Source of the DNA: Paraburkholderia rhynchosiae
GTDB taxonomy: Bacteria; Pseudomonadota; Gammaproteobacteria; Burkholderiales; Burkholderiaceae
NCBI RefSeq assembly: GCF_002879865.1
Contig: NZ_PNXY01000034.1
Span: 1 to 63,812 of the forward strand
Length of the DNA stretch: 63,812 nt
Direction of reading: 5' to 3'
The notes under the pieces are model-generated. The model did no database searches, was not told the DNA's origin, and was given only the letters and a program-made list of their open reading frames with translations. This document shows, piece after piece, positions 61,573-63,812 of the stretch. Position numbers and translations under genes: made by a program. Position 1 is the stretch's first letter, and every line of letters starts with the position of its first letter.

Positions 61573-61622
61573 TGGTCGGGGCGAGAGGATTAGAACTTCT
61601 GACCAGCTGCACCCCATGCAGA
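61573..61622 (-). tRNA. 3' half of a tRNA-Pro(GGG), likely attachment-site remnant
   Basis: On the minus strand, CTGCATGGGGTGCAG fits an anticodon stem-loop with GGG. A T-arm-like GAAGTTCTAATCC and the acceptor end CTCGCCCCGACCA with encoded CCA follow. The 5' half (acceptor, D-arm) is absent and the T-loop has changes from the usual GTTCGAATC. Integrative elements commonly recombine at tRNA 3' ends, so this is probably a displaced att copy rather than a working tRNA. Confidence 0.65.
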
Positions 61623-61763
61623 AGATACAGGAAGCCTAGTCGATCCGTTCGACGGGCTCATCGGCCACAGCAAAGCGGGCGATGGCCGCTATGCCTTGAA
61701 AACCGCCGTTGGGATAGTGCCTCGTTCAGCGTCCGGAGTGGGTCGAGGCTGTGTGAAAACGTA

Positions 61764-62066
61764 TCAGTTTGGAGCGCCGAAAGACTGGCTACCAAACCAG
61801 CCACCGTTGTGAGCAAATCGAAGGGAGACAGTCGATTCGCCCTTCGAAAGGAACGAGCGCATCTGCTCAGCCGCATCCGGGGAAAGATCAGGATGCTCTT
61901 CCCGTAGGTATTCGACGGTTTCCTCTGCTGACCAAGGTCCCAAGGAGGTCATGTAGTCGTCAATGTCTTCTTGAATTTGTTGCCAGGACTCGTATTCCCG
62001 TCGCGACAAAAGGATCAGGTTACTCCGCGTATAGATCAGGTACAGGTTCACGAGTTTTTCGCCCAA
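61764..62066 (-). CDS. Hypothetical protein
   Basis: A 100-residue soluble protein, MGEKLVNLYLIYTRSNLILLSRREYESWQQIQEDIDDYMTSL..., rich in acidic residues in the middle (SAEETVEYLREEHPDLSPDAAEQM). Composition looks like a real gene rather than a shadow frame, but I recognise no family and see no strong ribosome site. It overlaps IS-rich sequence between the tRNA remnant and the IS1182 fragment. Confidence 0.4.
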   Translation of the reverse strand: MGEKLVNLYLIYTRSNLILLSRREYESWQQIQEDIDDYMTSLGPWSAEETVEYLREEHPDLSPDAAEQMRSFLSKGESTVSLRFAHNGGWFGSQSFGAPN

Positions 62067-62135
62067 AGTTCTTGGTCCAACATTCTCTCACCCGATCGCC
62101 TAAACTGGATTAAGTCATTCAGCTTGGGTGACCGG

Positions 62136-62460
62136 ATGAAGCGATTCATAGAAGGTGAAGATCGCAAGCAGGTGACGCTGCTTCCAGAGTGCCTCGATGA
62201 GTTTGTCGCCGAGGACAATCCGGTCAGAATCATCGAGGCGTTCGTTGAAGAGCTTGACCTTGAATCACTGGGCTTCGATGGAGCGATGCCATCGACTACA
62301 GGTCGCCCGTCATATCATCCGGGCGTGCTGCTGAAGATCTATATCTAAGGCTACCTGAACCGGATCCAGTCGAGCCGCCGCCTGGAACGTGAATGCCAAC
62401 GCAATGTTGAATTGATGTGGCTCACCGGCCGTTTGGCGCCGGACTTCAAGACCGATCAAC
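62136..62460 (+). pseudogene. IS1182-family transposase, N-terminal fragment with nonsense codon
   Basis: MKRFIEGEDRKQVTLLPECLDEFVAEDNPVRIIEAF...PSYHPGVLLKIYI is interrupted by TAA at 62346-62348. It resumes in the same frame as GYLNRIQSSRRLERECQRNVELMWLTGRLAPDFKTD before the sequence ends. The tyrosine codon in the usual IYGYLNRIQSSRRLE motif has become a stop. Only about 105 residues of the element remain. Confidence 0.85.
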
Positions 62461-62627
62461 TGTGCGCAATCCCTCGGCGGCACTCACTGTGAAGTCGTTG
62501 ACGGCGTGCGGGTTCAGTCCGGGGCGAATCGCAACCGATCGTTATACTTGTGACGTCGAAAAGCATGATCAACTGAGCTCGCGCAAGGCTGTTGAATAGC
62601 GAAAACTATCGGAAGCGATTACAACAT

Positions 62628-63539
62628 ATGGACAGCGTAGAGAACGTACGAGCATTTCTCGCAGTGGCGGAGATCGGTAGCTTCTCCGGCGCGGCGCTGC
62701 GGTTGAACGTGGCGGGCTCGGTGGTTACCAAACGGGTCGGTGCGCTTGAAAAAGAACTGAACACGCTGCTGTTTCAACGCACCACGCGCAGCTTGCATCT
62801 GACCTCAAGCGGGCGGGAGACGGTTGCACTGGCGCGCGATTTCCTCGCCTCCTATGAACGCCTGATGAGCGGCCCCGTCGACGATGGCCCGGGGCTCACG
62901 GGCAGATTGCGGATCAAGGCGCCGTCGTCGTTCACGAATCATTTTCTCGGCAAACTGCTGAACGACTTTTTCCGTGCTCATCCGAAAGTCGACATCGAGT
63001 TGCAATTGAGGAACCGGCCGGTCGATCCCCTGCTCGAAGGTTTCGATTTCGTGATCACGGGTCTGCCGGTTGCCTACGACGGCGTCGAGGAATTTCCGCT
63101 GTGCCCGTTCAAACGGCTCGTCTATGCGTCGCCGGCGTATCTGGAGAAATGCGGCGAGCCGGTTCATCCATCCGAGTTGCCCGCGCATCAATGCCTGCTC
63201 TATTCGTATCTCAGCCCGGTCCGGACATGGACTTTCGACGAACATGGCTCGGGCCGCATCGACGTGGCGGTGAACAGTGCGTTCTCGACCAACGACATCG
63301 ACGCGATGCATCGCGCTACCGTGGACGGTCTCGGCATTGCGGTGCTGCCGCGTTACCGCGCGAAGGCGAGTGTCAGACAAGGTGAACTCGTGCAGATCCT
63401 CGCAGGCTTCGAGCTGCCGGACTTCTGGATCAAGGTGCTGCGCCCGGCGGATCACAACAATCCGAAGCTGTTCCGTGCCTTGCTGGATTTTCTGACGCAA
63501 GGCCTCGCCGAGCTCGCCCGCCAGGACGATTTCCTCTGA
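62628..63539 (+). CDS. LysR-family transcriptional regulator
   Basis: A 303-residue LysR-type regulator. The winged helix-turn-helix covers residues 1-60 (FLAVAEIGSFSGAALRLNVAGSVVTKRVGALEKELNTLLFQRTTR), followed by the LysR substrate-binding domain (GRLRIKAPSSFTNHFLGKLLNDFF, DFVITGLPV, MHRATVDGLGIAVLPRY). ATG 62628 is chosen with GGAAGCG upstream. It probably belongs to the host chromosome on the right side of the island; its target is unknown. Confidence 0.92.
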   Translation: MDSVENVRAFLAVAEIGSFSGAALRLNVAGSVVTKRVGALEKELNTLLFQRTTRSLHLTSSGRETVALARDFLASYERLMSGPVDDGPGLTGRLRIKAPSSFTNHFLGKLLNDFFRAHPKVDIELQLRNRPVDPLLEGFDFVITGLPVAYDGVEEFPLCPFKRLVYASPAYLEKCGEPVHPSELPAHQCLLYSYLSPVRTWTFDEHGSGRIDVAVNSAFSTNDIDAMHRATVDGLGIAVLPRYRAKASVRQGELVQILAGFELPDFWIKVLRPADHNNPKLFRALLDFLTQGLAELARQDDFL

Positions 63540-63812
63540 CGTGCGTCTACGCCTCCGGCCACGAGTCCCGATATTTTCCAGAAACCGTGTTCTGAACTTC
63601 CCGTTTGCTGCTATTTCCGAGCGTCCGTTTCCGCGATCATTTTCCTGACAGGTCACGCATTACCGGGTGCCCTGGTTAAAAGCTCAGGATTACCCACATC
63701 TCGTGATGTGAATCACCCGTCCTGGCTAAAGATCCGGTACATCTCCGTGATTTCGTGGAGCACCAGGAAGCCGCGCCACATGACCGTAGGCCCGGGCGGG
63801 TGATCATGCTTG
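63540..63812. other. Right edge, no gene recognised
   Basis: The last 273 bases hold no convincing reading frame or RNA. The sequence around 63680-63760 contains short repeated words (GATTACCC, GAATCACCC) but no clear hairpin with a U-run. Confidence 0.35.

Noticed and set aside
62805..63656. 283-residue open frame antisense to the LysR gene
   Set aside because: Arg/His-rich composition typical of a shadow; the LysR gene on the plus strand is clear.
1..63812. CRISPR array
   Set aside because: No regularly spaced direct repeats were seen; the repeated 17-bp element is dispersed at promoters, not in an array.

Overview
The window looks like an accessory catabolic island in a Burkholderiales betaproteobacterium, most likely Burkholderiaceae. 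The assignment is an inference from protein style, GC-rich codon use and IS content, because no rRNA or core gene is present. Its unusual feature is a coenzyme F420 biosynthesis operon, a cofactor better known from archaea and actinobacteria, embedded among catabolic genes and two candidate F420-dependent (luciferase-like) oxidoreductases.

Layout. 0-1.5 kb: transposase scrap and a frameshifted thiolase. 1.9-8.2 kb (minus): overlapping F420 operon cofE-cofD-cofC-fbiC, preceded by an NADPH:F420 reductase and a small membrane protein. 8.6-13.9 kb: two paralogous MarR regulators flanking RND/TolC debris and a MaoC hydratase / acyl-CoA dehydrogenase / CitE-like lyase operon. 14.3-25.5 kb (plus): DUF1302 outer-membrane protein, YCF48-like protein, MMPL transporter, a TPP-dependent 2-oxoacid (or acetoin-type) dehydrogenase with a split E2, an ABM protein, an SRPBCC protein and DUF1329. 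25.7-33.7 kb (plus): FNO-like protein, SDR, old-yellow-enzyme/FeS flavoprotein, LLM oxidoreductase, NmrA-like, EthD, alcohol dehydrogenase, SnoaL-like. 34.4-38.2 kb (minus): paralogues of several of these. 38.5 kb: a nitroreductase resembling the C-terminal half of FbiB. 39.2-43.2 kb (minus): CoA-transferase, SCP2-type thiolase, HMG-CoA-synthase-like/DUF35 fusion. 43.6-48.8 kb (plus): paired acyl-CoA dehydrogenases, acyl-CoA ligase, Rieske ferredoxin, enoyl-CoA hydratase. 49.2-54.8 kb (plus): Rieske oxygenase, split B12-dependent acyl-CoA mutase with MeaB chaperone, SDR, hypothetical protein. 55.2-62.5 kb: IS and integrase debris, a P450cam-like cytochrome with its own TetR, frameshifted genes, a tRNA-Pro 3' remnant. 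62.6-63.5 kb: LysR regulator.

How it fits together. A 17-bp element, TATG-N5-ATAC(G/T)ATA, recurs in front of nearly every transcription unit from 8 to 49 kb: six perfect copies and three near copies. In several places it overlaps the -10 box of a good sigma70-type promoter. This suggests one substrate-responsive regulon, probably controlled by the two MarR proteins, which includes F420 synthesis itself. The gene set implies uptake of a hydrophobic compound, oxygenation (Rieske system, perhaps P450), F420- and FMN-dependent redox steps, CoA activation, a B12-dependent carbon-skeleton rearrangement, and beta-oxidation-like breakdown. The substrate cannot be named. No steroid ring-degradation genes or aromatic ring-cleavage dioxygenases are visible.
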